Shown: positions 22,901 through 34,356 of the stretch, piece after piece
How the letters are laid out: each line of letters opens with the position of its first letter
How positions within the stretch are numbered: the first letter of the stretch is position 1
Assembly: GCA_027943335.1 (NCBI GenBank)
Contig: BSBK01003258.1
Location: forward strand, 680,501-744,500
From: Chamaecyparis obtusa
Lineage: Eukaryota; Streptophyta; Pinopsida; Cupressales; Cupressaceae
Direction: 5' to 3'
Length of the DNA stretch: 64,000 bases
The notes under the pieces: model-generated
Seen by the model: only the letters and a program-made list of their open reading frames with translations
The model's database searches: none
Told to the model about the DNA's origin: nothing
Translations under genes and position numbers: made by a program

Positions 22901-24450
22901 TGTATCATCTTAAAATGGAAGCACTTCCATGATAAGAGCGTTTAGCCCTCCGAGTAAGTGGTTTGGGGTCATGTTGAATTCCTTGAATGGATATTCGACT
23001 TGGATCTGGCTTTTCCCCCTGTTCTACCCCATTTTCCACTTCTTCCTAGCATTTTCCTAGCATTCTGGACCATGAACCTGAGGTTTTTGACCCTAAGGTC
23101 AAAGTCAAACTTATGGGGTCAAATTCAACCTCAATCTTGACTAGGTTAGGATTGACCTCGACCTTGACCTAGTCAGGTTTGAGCTCAACCTTGACCCTAG
23201 GTTCTGGGATCTTCAGGGTTTGCTTCCGGTTTCAGGATTTCATCAAAATCTTGCATTTTCCCTCTTCGGGGCCACTATTTCTTGGATTAAGTGTCAAATT
23301 CTCAAATTAATATTTGAGGTGGACCTTTCTCAATATTTTTATAGGATTCCTAATTTATTATTGGAGATTAGTCTTTCTCGAGTTTTGTGCCTAGTACTCA
23401 AATTAACTTTGGGGTTGGCCTTACCTCAAATTTTGTAAGGCTCTTAAATAATTATTTTATTTCTATATTAAGGGTGGTCCCCTCCTAGAGTTTTGTGTCA
23501 AGACTTTAATTTAATTTCCTCTCCATGTGCACCTCTCTAGAGTTTTGTGCCATGGGCCCTTAATTATTGTTTTCAACGAGGCCCACTATAAAAGGGAGCC
23601 TTCCTCTCTCATTTTCATATGTCATCTCACAATCTCTCAAGCTCTCAAGTACAAGCAAGAAGATCAAGCATTCAAGCATTCAAGAATCCAATTCATCAAG
23701 GAGATCCATTAGTAGCCATTGAAGGATTCAAGCTCTATGGAGCCCTCTTGTTGAAGATCCATCCATTCAAGCCTCTTCCTATTCCAAGATCCATTCAAGA
23801 TTGGTGTTGAAGATCTAAAGACAATTGATTGGAGAGATCCTACATTTGATTCTACATTCATCCATTCTTGTGGATTCAAGGATTCGAATCCTCCACAAGG
23901 GTTTCAACTCAAGCAAGGTGAATTGTTCCATTTACTTTGTTTATTCCAACAATTTCAATTCAATTTCAAGGTTAATTCCTAAATTGGGGTTTGACTGAGG
24001 AAAACCCCCCAAACAAAAAACCAAAACCCTCTTTTTATTGTAGGTACAGGTGCAGAACTTTGGATCTGAGAGTAGATTTGGATACCCTTTTCGCCAAACT
24101 TCCGAGATCCGAGATCTGCAAATAAAGTCAAAGTCAACCTTCATTTTCCTGAGGTCATCCTTGACCTTTTATGAGTGTCAAGGTTGCTTAGAAAAAGATT
24201 TCTGGGTTTTGTAGATCTCACAGTTTTGGTTAAAGAAGTGAGAATCAATAGTTTTTGAGATTGTTTGATAGGGTTTTCAATCGATTCTTTTTCAGAGGTA
24301 AGTACCTTTATTTCTTAATTTCAATATTAGTCATCTACATTTACTTTCTATATCAATACAATTTCATGTAAGTGTAAAATATTGCCTTTGGGGTCTCTTT
24401 TATGTGCAAACCATTGTTCTAGGACCCCATACACTATTTTATCCTTTACA
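22901..24450 (+). mobile_element. Solo LTR of the element C (Ty3/gypsy) family
   Basis: 1550 bases from TGTATCATCTTAAAATGGAAG to CTATTTTATCCTTTACA. This is the reverse complement of both LTRs of C (46023-47590 and 50926-52490). It is flanked by an exact CATTT duplication (22896-22900 and 24451-24455), and no internal sequence remains. The short frames 23527-23810 recur in all three LTR copies and are LTR sequence, not genes. A TATAAAAGGGAGCC stretch near 23588 is a plausible U3 TATA box. Confidence 0.92.
23586..23600 (+). promoter_or_regulatory. Putative LTR TATA box
   Basis: ACTATAAAAGGGAGC lies mid-LTR, and the same words stand at matching places in C's LTRs (CTTTTATAGTGATC around 46915 and 51810 in plus sense). 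Its central position and AT-core fit an RNA polymerase II TATA box of U3. Confidence 0.45.
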
Positions 24451-24685
24451 CATTTGTTTTTAATTTTCTATAATCAGGTATAATACTCTCTATAAACTAC
24501 AATGTACTAGGTAAAAATTTTAATGTGCCTATGTGACATATCTATTGGTATCATGTGATTTGGAGGAAGACTCCAGGGGATATTGGATGTTGTGTTACCT
24601 TGTATCAATCATTATTTGAATAAATTGACTTATCAATTGTGTTTCTTTATGGCAATTCTACATTTCATTTTCACAATTTTAGCGT

Positions 24686-25012
24686 TCAACTATGTAGTTT
24701 TTGATTCAAACTCATTGACCCTTGTTTGATGAGTAGTGGTTCATGGTTCACAAGAACCTATTTCATGAGAATGAATGGAACACTTAGCACTCATTGGATC
24801 TAGGTGATGCACACACATAGAGGTAGACTTCTCGAGAGGTCACCCATCCCAATACTATTTCAACTCAAGTGTGCTTAACCACAAAGTTTCCTCCAAGATT
24901 AAGCCCACTCTACTTGAAACCCCATTTGTAAAACCTTCACCAAGTGTTGTTCCTTATGAACCATTCAATATAAAGCCCCTCAATCTCATCAATTGATGAC
25001 TATGAGACATTT
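24686..25012 (-). mobile_element. 5S-rDNA-derived repeat, copy 1 (Cassandra-like)
   Basis: In minus sense it contains the 3' half of a 5S rRNA gene: a box A-like GGTTAAGCACACTT (24867-24880), AATAGTATTGGGATGGG, and box C-like GGATGGGTGACCTCTCGAG (about 24830-24850). These are the internal pol III promoter elements of 5S genes. Plant Cassandra TRIM retrotransposons carry 5S sequence in their LTRs; 5S-derived SINEs are the alternative. The 5S part is diverged and truncated at its 5' side, so it is not a real 5S gene. Confidence 0.75.
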
Positions 25013-25042
25013 TCCACAATAAGTCAAATTGTGATATTGCTA

Positions 25043-25290
25043 TCAAGATTCAACTATGTAGTTTTTTAGTCAAACTCATTGGCCCATGTTTAATGAGTAG
25101 TGGTTCAAAAGATCCCATTTCTCATGAGAAGGAATGTAACACTTAAAACTTATTGGGATCTAGGAGATTCTCACAAAGGTAAAGCACATAGGCTCCTCAT
25201 AAGGTCACCCATCCCAGTACTACCCCTCTCTTCTTGCAAACCTATTTGAAAAATCCTCACAAGTGTTGTGCCTTAAGCTCATCAATTGAT
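25043..25290 (-). mobile_element. 5S-derived repeat, copy 2, box A region deleted
   Basis: A direct copy of the first unit, 364-365 bases further right (CAACTATGTAGTTTT, then CTCATTGGCCCATG). The box C motif is present in minus sense (GGGATGGGTGACC, 25203-25215), but the GTTAAGCGTGCTT-like segment is missing. Confidence 0.7.
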
Positions 25291-25580
25291 AAGACACAAC
25301 ACTTGGTGAAGGTTTTTCAAATGGGGTTGCAAGAAAAGTGGGCTTAACCTTGGAGGAAACTTCTTGGTTAAGTGCACTCAAGATGGAGTAGTACTGGGAT
25401 GGGTGATCTCTTGGGAAGTCCTGGTGCTTCACCTCCACGAGCATCACCTAAATCCAATGAGTACGAAGTATTCCATTCATTCTCCTGAGAGACATGGCCT
25501 TATGAATCACTACTCATAAAACATGGGTCAATGAGTTTGACTAAAAAACTACATAGTTGAATCCTGATGGCAATATCACA
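25291..25580 (+). mobile_element. 5S-derived repeat, copy 3, inverted
   Basis: The best 5S match of the three. In plus sense GGTTAAGTGCACTC (25367-25379), GGAGTAGTACTGGGATGGG, and ATGGGTGATCTCTTGGGAAG (25398-25417) follow the order of 5S box A, intermediate element and box C. It faces copy 2 head to head across CTCATCAATTGAT, so copies 2 and 3 could fold back on each other. An ATATTGCCATCAGGATTC word (reverse sense) outside the 5S part may be a degraded Met-tRNA primer site. Confidence 0.75.
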
Positions 25581-25599
25581 ACTAGAAACTTTCTTTGAT

Positions 25600-26870
25600 A
25601 ATTGAAAGGAGCATTCCATCTTTTCCCACTTTTTAATAATTGACAATATTTTGATAGCTAAAATAAATATTTTCTTTAAAAAAATATTCTTATAATAGCA
25701 TTTTTATGACATCAACAATACACATATTCCACCTTGTCTACCCATCAAACTGTATTTTTGCACTAAAAGAGCCATTTTATTTTTGGCATATCTTGGGTAC
25801 ATGGTATCACAAATTTTCAAATGAGACATTGTTTGAAAGTTAGTTTTATTCTTGCAATAGTGGGAAGGTGTATTTCAGAAATCTTCTCCCTTATAGATAC
25901 ACTTTTTTAAAAACATTTTGTCTATGTAGTTTTGATGATTATTTGAGTTTTGTCAAAAAAAAATCTATCTACATCTTTGTTCTTTTTGAGTAGGTTTTTC
26001 ATTTTTATTACTATATCAATTATCATTTGATAGTTATTGTAGCTACTTCATCCTTTAGTAGTGTTATTCATATTGCCATTCTTTTTGGGATATTAGTTTG
26101 CATCTTTTTGGGGAGGATTTAGTGGTGCGTATCTCATCCCAAAGAAATATTTTACTAAGTCGACAATTTTATTTTGTGTATAGAGTTTAAATATTTCAAT
26201 AAAATAGAAAGGTAGGACTACTATATATTGAATATTTTTTAAGAATGGCTAAGATTGAATATTTTATAATAGAAAAAAACAATGTATTGTATTTTGTAAA
26301 AATAAAATTTATTATATATAATATTTTAAATAATTAAATATAAGAAGGAATTTAGAACATATATACTATTATATTTATATATATTAAGAAATACAATGTA
26401 TCAAATAATAATTTTTGTATTAGTTAAATAAATATCAAATAGAAATATTATATTTCAATTTATATTAATAATTAAATTTATAGATAATACTTGTATGCTT
26501 TTGTTTTATGATATTAATGCATTTTTATTATTTGAATGTGGAAATGGTTATATCTTATTTTTACAGTTTTCATATTTTATTGTGAATATCAAAATTATAA
26601 TAACAAAGATGCATTTTTCATTTATTAAGAAGAGGTAAATTCATTCTAGGTGAAGAAAAAGTAATAAGTGAACAACATGAGATTATAATGGACACCACAT
26701 AGTGAACCCTGCAATATTATAATCATTTGCTTTATAAATATTAACAATTCTTTTTTACATACTTCATGTTATGTAAACATATATATTGGATGGTGATTAT
26801 GGTCAAATAACCATATAGTTAGAGTGCTTGAAAATGTACATCATATATTCTTTAATTTCTTATTTGCTAA
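25600..26870. other. Strongly AT-rich spacer
   Basis: 26200-26620 is especially A+T rich with no open frames. I see no gene or defined repeat. A matrix-attachment role is possible for such DNA, but nothing specific supports it. Confidence 0.5.
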
Positions 26871-26876
26871 AGAGGT

Positions 26877-27595
26877 ATGAGCATTATTTGGTCTTTGATT
26901 GATATTAATGTGAGTCCTTGGGAGGTGGCTATTGGGCAGGTCCAAGGTCTCCTCAAAGATGATAATCTCTCTTTTTCTATTCTCTCCAATGAAGTTTTTT
27001 GGACTATTTCAAAATCAAGGAATGGTGATATGTTTAGAGGTAGAAGTAGGATCCTCATTGAGTCTCCATGGGGAATCATTATATGTGATGTTATCTCGTA
27101 GGTCATGAGAACATTGAAGCTGCACATGAGAAAATTTGAGAGGCTTCTTAGAGATGGTACATAAAGGATTTTTGTGTGGGAGATATCCCATGGATTCACA
27201 TGGTCCAAAACCACATAAGAGTGAGCCCCTTTGAGGTAGTCTTAGCCAATTTCATGGTTGATCTAGAAGAGCAATGCAGAGTTGAAAGAAGGAGGGATAA
27301 TCAAGGTGCATATGAAGGTCACCCACTCCAAGAAGCTCCTATTGTTGTAGCTAATCCGAACGTACCCATCCATGCTCCAGACTCGATCATGGATGTTGTT
27401 CCTAGCACTGTACCAAGGAATGAAATTATCTTTCTTAAAGTTAATGATGGATCTTTGGGGTGGTTAGCTTGGATTACAACCCCACTTAGGGATCAATATT
27501 TTATTAAGAAATGATATCTTTTTTTGTATAGTTGTAAACTGATCTGTATATAATCTTGTACATGTCGATGTAGCTTATTTATTTTTAAAAAAAAT
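26877..27595 (+). other. Coding-like fragment of unknown type with an A-rich end
   Basis: Open plus-strand stretches 26877-27101 (IDINVSPWEVAIGQVQGLL) and 27176-27514 (CRVERRRDNQGAYEGH) lie in different frames and end in KK followed by a short tail, TTGTAAACTGATCTGTATA, and a run of A at about 27585-27595. The layout suggests the 3' end of a decayed retroelement, perhaps a LINE, but I find no RT or RNase H motif to prove it. Confidence 0.25.
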
Positions 27596-27934
27596 TGATG
27601 TATACTAAATCAGTATGACACTAGTCATAGTGCTAAGTGATGACATAATGTTATTTTGATGTATGTTTTACCTCCTTATAAGTAATAGAAAAAATAACCA
27701 TATAGACCCATTTAAATTTGGCCACTTACAATGAAAACCACTTAAACATAATAATCAATAATATTTTAGATTGAAACTCTATTGAGAAATGTTAAATAAT
27801 TATTCTATTTATTATTGATCTTAATTTAGCCCAATATAAAATTATCTACTTTTATAACCAAACTCTATATATAATTTAAAAATAATAATTAAAAGACATA
27901 CATTACTTAAGTAAAGACTCTTATATAGAAAAAT

Positions 27935-28312
27935 TGTTGGAGTTGATGAGATAACAACCCACAGCTCCCAAGAACACCTGCATGGAAACACCTGTCATAG
28001 AAAGAAGAGAGAGAAAAACTACGGAGGCCTGAACGCAAGAATCCATGAAAGAGGAGACATTCTTGATGTGCAAAAACAAAAGTTTCAATTCAATAATAAT
28101 GAATGTTCTTCAATATACAATAGAGATCAATCCTTATAAAGGAGATCTAAAACCCTAAAAGGGTGGAGAAACCTAGGTTGCATGATAATAATTAATAAAA
28201 TAATTAATTATTATATGCCTAAAGTTTAGCTTAAGTAGAAAGAGATAATAAGTGACTTAATAATTAAATCAATATGATTTAATTAATAATAAAACAACTT
28301 ATTACTCTAACA
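27935..28312 (-). repeat. A 3' LTR
   Basis: 378 bases; in element sense TGTTAGAGTAATAAGTTGTT to CATCAACTCCAACA. It aligns with 38873-39250 and with both LTRs of B. Confidence 0.92.
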
Positions 28313-28321
28313 CCCCCCCTT
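28313..28321 (-). promoter_or_regulatory. A polypurine tract
   Basis: AAGGGGGGG in element sense immediately before TGTTAGAG. B has the longer equivalent at 53456-53475. Confidence 0.8.
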
Positions 28322-29791
28322 AAGATAAACTTTGGGAGAAGCTAAAAACTTAGAAAGAACTACTAAAAGAAAATAGCTCCTGATAACAAAAGGCCTGATC
28401 AGGTACCCAAGTACAAAAGAGAGTCTCTATAAAGATGAGAAATAGATAAAACCACATGGGAAAAATTCTACTCCAAAAATAGACAAAAACTAGTCTGAAG
28501 GACTAAAGAAGCCTCCAAACCTAGGGAATATTCTAGAAAATAGGAACACTGATGAACATGTACAACAATAATGAACTAAGAAGCTGCAAAATCTATCAAG
28601 AAGTAACTACTGATATGAAGATCCTCCACTAAAATAGAACATGACCAGGTAGAGAAGACTACAATCTGCATGAGTGCCCTGAAATGACACTACTTGAATC
28701 AAGATGCAAACAAAGGCAAACAACTCAACTTGAAGATACATATGGTATAAAACACCAAAGCCTGCAGAGCTGATCAATCAAATATGGAAGACTGCCTCCA
28801 AAAATAGGAAAGAAAGAGTGTCCATATGGTAAATGATCCATTGCACCAAAATGCATACATATCCAGCCACTGCATCCGCCTAGTACATAGGAACAAATAC
28901 TGAATACATAGCTCACACTATCAAACCAAGGAAGTAGAAGAATGATTAGTAGAAACCAGGGCCCATAATACTGACAAGGGAGTAATGACATGTACACTGA
29001 AAAGAATGTCCAATATGAACTGCATGATGAAGAACCAAGAACATCGAAGGTCCAGGGAGAGTACAAACATAAATAGATATACCTGAGGTTAATTTCATTG
29101 GAGGAACGCTCATGTGACAAAGGTAGATGGAAAACAAAGGAAAACATCAAACCCCCCCCTAGCACTTTATAATTGAGTGCGAGTACAAAGAGCATGAACA
29201 TGTGCAAGATCCCATACATGAAATAGAATGGCACTTTATATCAGTGTGTGTGCATAAAAGAATGCTACAAAATGAAATATACAATGCTCAAAGAAGAGAG
29301 AAAGGCTGTTGAAACAAAATAACAACCAAAGAAGAGCCATCCCATAAGGAAGAGATCTCAGGACCTGAAACATCCAAGATATTCACTAGAGTGCATAAAT
29401 GTAAAAAAATGAATAAAATATACCTGGAGCAGAATCAAGAAAAATGACTCATAATAATGGAAATGTCATACAACAAGATTTCCAATGATATATCATTTTC
29501 CCAAAATGGAGTCTAGATGCGCAAGATATGGCTCTCAGAGTGCAAAAATTAACTTCTGGATTTGACAGTAAAAAAAGATCAAAAAAGAAAAATAAGAAAT
29601 TCAAACCTCCATATCTAGATAGAGCTTTCTGATGATTTCTTGTTTGCCCAATTTTGACACCGTACATGAAAGTTATGGGAAAGAAACCACAAGCTGCTCT
29701 TTATGAAAAAATAATCAAAAATATTGATGGGTTGATGGCCATCAAATTTTGGCCCCATATGTAGGCATATCGACTTGCACATGCAATGTAC

Positions 29792-31272
29792 TGTTGGAAA
29801 CTATAATTGAAGCAATTGTTGTATTGTCATTGATGTCAAACCTTAACTGGTAAGACTATTGCTATGTAAGAAAGTACTATATCTATTTGATTGTTGAGAA
29901 GGATTAGGGAAAGGTTGGTAATAATAGAACCTAGGGAAAGGTTGAGTTATCTTGATACTTCAATGGGTACTTGATTATGTAGCACAATGATAAGACAATG
30001 TATTATTTATCTAAGAAGGAAGACTAAACAAGTAGGCTTAACTAAGCAAAAGTGAAGAAATCTAGCTTAAGCCAAGTGATGTTAGTGTCGACTGACTCAA
30101 TATATTTTGAGTAAATTTAGTGTTGACCGAACATCAGTTAATTGCTGAGGAAGACAATATTAGCCAAGGAAACAATTTTAGTGGCAACTGAGCGACCCAG
30201 TGAACATCGAGAAGATGAATAGTGTATTGACCGAGCATCAACAATTTACATTTGTTGGAGAATTCAGATTTTTGGCCGACATGTTTGAATTCTTGGGTTA
30301 TGTAAATCATGTTGAATTTATTTATTGATTGTATGGAAGCATTTAATGCACTGTAAACCATTTTATTGTAAATCCATAAAGAGATTTGAGATGATTCTAG
30401 AAGGATGGATGATGAACATAAAGTTGGAAGGATTTGATGAATCTGACCTAACCCTAAGATCTATGAAGGAGATTAAGTAGCAAAAGTTGGATCGACCTAA
30501 ATGAGGAAGTATTAAGGAAACCTAAGCATGAGGTTGAGAGAAAAGAGGATGCTGGAGTTGTTGTTGATGTTATTGACTGTATAAGTAGAAAAGGTTGAAG
30601 GAGAAGGAGTTGTGATTGCTTGAAGGGATTTCCAAGCAGATCAGTGATGGAGATGGAAATGAACCACAGTCAGTAAGCCAACATATGTGTATGGAATTGG
30701 ATCTGTTATTTGCAAAGTGAGTTGTATGTTTTCAGATCAATACTACTATTACTTTCTAATCATTCTATCAATCAAAATCTTTTTAACAGAGGTTGACCTA
30801 ACAGTCATTTGTATAAATCCTTTGAATAAGGTTGCATTCTAATGGAATGTATGTAAGTCCTATAATAAGGCTCACTTCTAATAGAATGATTGAAATCCTT
30901 TAACTGGGTCACACCTAACAGTGTGTTTTGTAACCTTTGATAGGGTTGGCTTTTCATAGAGCCCACGTTAGAAGAGTGAAAATATCAGTAACATGTTACA
31001 AAGTGGTTTTTCCCAAATTGGGTTTCCACTATAAATCCTGGTGTTAATGCTTGTGTGAATGTTTTGGTTTGAACATTTCTGTGTTTTTCAAGTTAAATAA
31101 TATTGGATAGTGGACTGCATTGTTTTATGTTTTTGATATACAAATAGTTATGACCGAGTAGTTTTGGTTATTAGATCTGATTTTGTTAAAGTATTTGAAA
31201 GTTTGTTTTATACATTTGGACTTGAGAACAACTGATTCACCCCCCTCTCTGTTGTTCTAAATCATATTAATA
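29792..31272 (+). repeat. G 5' LTR
   Basis: 1481 bases, TGTTGGAAACTATAATTGAAG to CATATTAATA. It aligns with 36981-38460 with few differences, so G is younger than D. Confidence 0.93.
31225..31258 (+). promoter_or_regulatory. U5 hairpin of G 5' LTR
   Basis: AGAACAAC and GTTGTTCT pair perfectly around TGATTCACCCCCCTCTCT. The primer site begins 17 bases later. The 3' LTR copy is at 38412-38446. Confidence 0.6.
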
Positions 31273-31274
31273 AT

Positions 31275-31285
31275 TGGTATCATAG
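31275..31285 (+). promoter_or_regulatory. G primer-binding site
   Basis: TGGTATCATAG, two bases after the LTR, matches the initiator Met-tRNA site except at one position. Confidence 0.85.
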
Positions 31286-31329
31286 TTGTTGGTGCTTACA
31301 GAGAACAAGTTTAAAGGTGCTTGAAGTAA

Positions 31330-32463
31330 ATGATTAGGATGCATAAGAAGGAGGTACCAAAGCTAAATAAGGAGAACTTCCCTGCATGGTAGAGTCTGAT
31401 GAAACTGCATCTAGCTGGTATTGGTGATTCGGTAAAGTAATATATTGAGCATGATTATGTTACACCTATTTGACCTCTGACTATCAAGGATATGAGAGCT
31501 AAGCAAGAGCACAATCAAGCAATGCTAGAGATTGCATCTGCCCTAAGCTACCCTGAATTTGAAGACATCAAAGATTGCACTAATGCAAAGCAAATGTGGG
31601 ACACTCTTGCAAACATCTATGGTGATGACATAAATGTACTAAGGGCAAAAGCTGAAAGCCTAAGAGGTAAATTTGATGAAATGAAAATGCAAAAAGGTGA
31701 GAATATTGCTCAGTATTGTGGTAGAATAAAAGAAGTTGTAAATGCTATTAGAGGAGCCAATGGACCTATTGATGATGAAACTATTATTAGAAATTTTTTG
31801 AGAACTTTGCGTCCTATTTATGCCATCAAAATTTCAGCAATTCAAGAATCTAGGTGTAACCCTAGCAATGCTCTTACTTTGGAAAGTCTTGTTGGTAATC
31901 TTACTGCTTTTGAGCTTTCTAACTATGATAACTTCACTGTTGCTAATGTTGAACATGCATTTAAGTCACAAATGGTTCTGAATAAGTCAAAGAAGGAATA
32001 AGAAAGATGCATTAGTGATAGTGAAAGTGAAAGTGACACATCTAATGAAGAACTTGAGGATCTTGAAGCTCTTATGGCTAGCAGATTGAAAAGGGGAAAA
32101 GGAAAGTATAAAGGTAAACTCCCTATTATATGTTTTTCATGTAATAAAGTTGGTCATATTGCTGCAAGATGTCCTGACAAAGATGATAAAGATGAGGAAA
32201 GAGATAGCAAGCATAAAGATAAAAGAGAAGAAAGAGGTTATCAAACGTACAAGGACTACAAGGACTACAAGGGAAAAGTTAAGAAATCCTGCTACATTAC
32301 TGAAGAGGAAATTGACACTGATAGTGATGATTTTGAAATTGAAGTAGTCTATGTTACTATGAAAGATGAATCTGATGAGGATGAGAAACCTGCACTTATA
32401 CCCTATGTGAACAAAAATGATAAGTGGATTATTGATAGTGGTTGTTCACACCACATGACTGGT
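31330..32463 (+). pseudogene. G gag, zinc knuckle and protease start
   Basis: The frame begins at the ATG at 31330 (MIRMHKKEVPKLNKENFPAW) and stays in one frame to 32463. It has stops within the first 54 codons (TAG, TAA, TGA) and a TAA at 31999-32001. Visible parts: copia gag core (NAKQMWDTLANIYG, KMQKGENIAQYCGRIKEV), an acidic Ser-rich linker, the CCHC knuckle CFSCNKVGHIAARC (about 32130-32172), and a Lys/Glu/Asp-rich stretch. It ends in the protease active site IIDSGCSHHMTG (32427-32463), where H is inserted directly after the MTG codons. The DSG catalytic triplet is intact. Confidence 0.92.
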
Positions 32464-33256
32464 AATGCAAGGAGGACATGATCAGGGCCAAAGGAACTCC
32501 AAACCATCAACCACCTTGCTAATACCACACACAAATAATCTAGCATAATGAAAGATAAAGAATAACATTGAAAGAGAGATCCAGAGAGAATAAAACAAAT
32601 ATATTAATCAAGAACTTTACATCCAACATGCCCAACTGCCAGGCCTTTTGGGTTGTGGCCATTACAAGAAAGAAAGAAATATTCAAATAGAAATAAAAAC
32701 ATCCATCTCCATCCTACTTCATATCATTTATCCAAATCAAACCTGCAACTACAAGCTACTCCCAGACTGATATCTAGACTTAACTTCTCCTAAAAACTTC
32801 TTCTTCTAGACAACCTAAGCGTCTCTATTTATACCAAGCCAAAAGACCTCAAGTACAATTAAAGGTTAGCCACAAGATAAAATAAATAAACCAACAGCCA
32901 CAAGTCAGCCAGAGAAATACAATAAACAATCACCAGGAACCAGGTCGGCCTAGAAATGAAATATCAAAACTTGGTGAGACCAAGTAACTGAGCAATAAGG
33001 AATGCTGAGCTCACTTGATAAAGCAAGAGCAAGCACTCGGTGATGAAATGACTGAGTCCACTCAGTGAAGCAGAAAGCCAAGAGGTAATCAAGTTCACTC
33101 AGTGAATTCACAAACCTCCAAGAAGTGACTGAGTCAGCTCGGCAAATGAAGGAACCGAGCTCCCCAAGAAAGAAAACCAGTACAGCTACTAAGCAATCCC
33201 AGCAATCACCGAGCTCCTCTAGGATTTGACTGAGCTTCCAAGATGCTACTGCATCA
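32464..33256 (-). repeat. H 3' LTR
   Basis: 793 bases, in element sense TGATGCAGTAGCATCTTGG to CTCCTTGCATT. It is closely similar to 34357-35148. The purine-rich CTCAGAGAGTT at 33257-33267 (element sense) is a poor polypurine tract. Confidence 0.9.
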
Positions 33257-33447
33257 AACTCTCTGAGTAAATGGAAAAGTGTGTCCCACACTTTGGTGGT
33301 AAAAGAAACATATGTCCAAAACTTCATCTTCACCAAAGGCTTCCAATTCATTAAATAAAATAATGTAATTCTGAAAATCAACCATCTTTGCATCATCCAT
33401 TCAAATAATAAAATCTTCTAAATCTCATCAACCCAATTAGGAACAAA

Positions 33448-33933
33448 CTAAACATAATACTTCTTCAAACCATTAGTAGTATAATCTCCAAATGTGAACT
33501 CCATATCAACATCATCAAGTGAATCTAAATCCACATAAATGTCTTCCTCCCCATTAGCAACAAGTAAATCATCTGCCCGTAAATCTAGGTCATCAACCTT
33601 GTATGAATTCTGATCTATATCAATAGCTAAATTATCATCAACTGTATCAGCAACAATATGTAAATCTTGGACTCTATCATCAATATGCCAATTTAACTCT
33701 TCATTAGTAGCGATATCTAGATCAACAGAAACATCAATATCATGATCCTCATCCATGTCATGCAAAGAAACAAGTAAATCCACATCTACATATATATCAT
33801 CAGTAACTTGTAAATCCTCAGCAACGCTATCGAAACACTCATTGTTAGCAACATGTAAAACCTCAGGAACATAAGTGAAACTATGTTCATCAACAATCTC
33901 ATTGCTCACAACAAGATGCTCTGCAAGTTCCAT
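33448..33933 (-). CDS. H acidic ORF, 161 codons, unknown
   Basis: An uninterrupted minus-strand frame with a strikingly acidic product: Asp and Glu make up a large share, in alternating hydrophobic-acidic runs such as VDVDLLV, HDIDVSVDLDIA and EEDIYVDLDSLDDVDMEF. It has no signal peptide, Cys cluster or known fold that I can see. It starts MELAEHLVVSNEIVDEH and ends GLKKYYV. It fills half of H's interior. It could be an accessory protein of the element, a captured gene piece, or a chance frame kept open because H is young. Comparing other H copies would decide. Confidence 0.4.
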   Translation of the reverse strand: MELAEHLVVSNEIVDEHSFTYVPEVLHVANNECFDSVAEDLQVTDDIYVDVDLLVSLHDMDEDHDIDVSVDLDIATNEELNWHIDDRVQDLHIVADTVDDNLAIDIDQNSYKVDDLDLRADDLLVANGEEDIYVDLDSLDDVDMEFTFGDYTTNGLKKYYV

Positions 33934-34040
33934 GTTAGATCTATCAATCTGATCACGATATTCTTTCTTCTATGAATAATCCTTTTAATTAGTCACACAA
34001 CTTTCTTTCTAATTGACAGATGCCAAGAATTTTCCCAATT

Positions 34041-34217
34041 TCAGACTTTCTTATCAAACTCAACCCAAAATGAATCACACTCAATCTCTGGATTCTCCTC
34101 ACCACCAAGATTTCCTCCATGATGCATGTTTGTCTCAATACATTCAACACCAACAATAATTTGTTTCAACAAGTTAGCAATTTCTGGATCCATATCTTTC
34201 TTACCATGAACCCTCAT
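34041..34217 (-). CDS. H upstream short ORF, 58 codons
   Basis: A minus-strand frame opening at the ATG at 34217 (MRVHGKKDMDPEIANLLKQI) and open for 12 further codons upstream (IAIWPALAEDL). It ends in VEFDKKV with a TGA at 34041. It lies shortly after the primer site, where gag would start, in a different frame from the acidic ORF. It is short, acidic and of unknown function. Confidence 0.35.
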   Translation of the reverse strand: MRVHGKKDMDPEIANLLKQIIVGVECIETNMHHGGNLGGEENPEIECDSFWVEFDKKV

Positions 34218-34342
34218 CAAATCCTCTGCAAGTGCAGGCCAGATCGCAATCTGCCACCCTAAAAACTAGGGCTTGCAAGAAGAATCATGATCAAGATCCA
34301 TAGAGATAATCCATCCCACATTCGCCACATGATCGAGATCTA

Positions 34343-34353
34343 CTCTGATACCA
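34343..34353 (-). promoter_or_regulatory. H primer-binding site
   Basis: TGGTATCAGAG in element sense, three bases beyond the 5' LTR. It fixes H on the minus strand. Confidence 0.88.
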
Positions 34354-34356
34354 CTT

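Noticed and set aside
23527..23810. Small frames recurring at three places (23527-23810, 46784-46969, 51684-51869)
   Set aside because: They recur because they are inside copies of the same gypsy LTR, not because a gene is conserved.
24820..25420. Functional 5S rRNA genes
   Set aside because: Only the 3' half of 5S is recognisable, with many substitutions; the 5' half and the regular terminator-spacer layout of 5S arrays are missing.
28725..29234. 169-codon minus-strand frame in element A
   Set aside because: Not kept in the matching part of element B (only a short diverged frame at 52617-52841), and the composition is that of untranslated element sequence.
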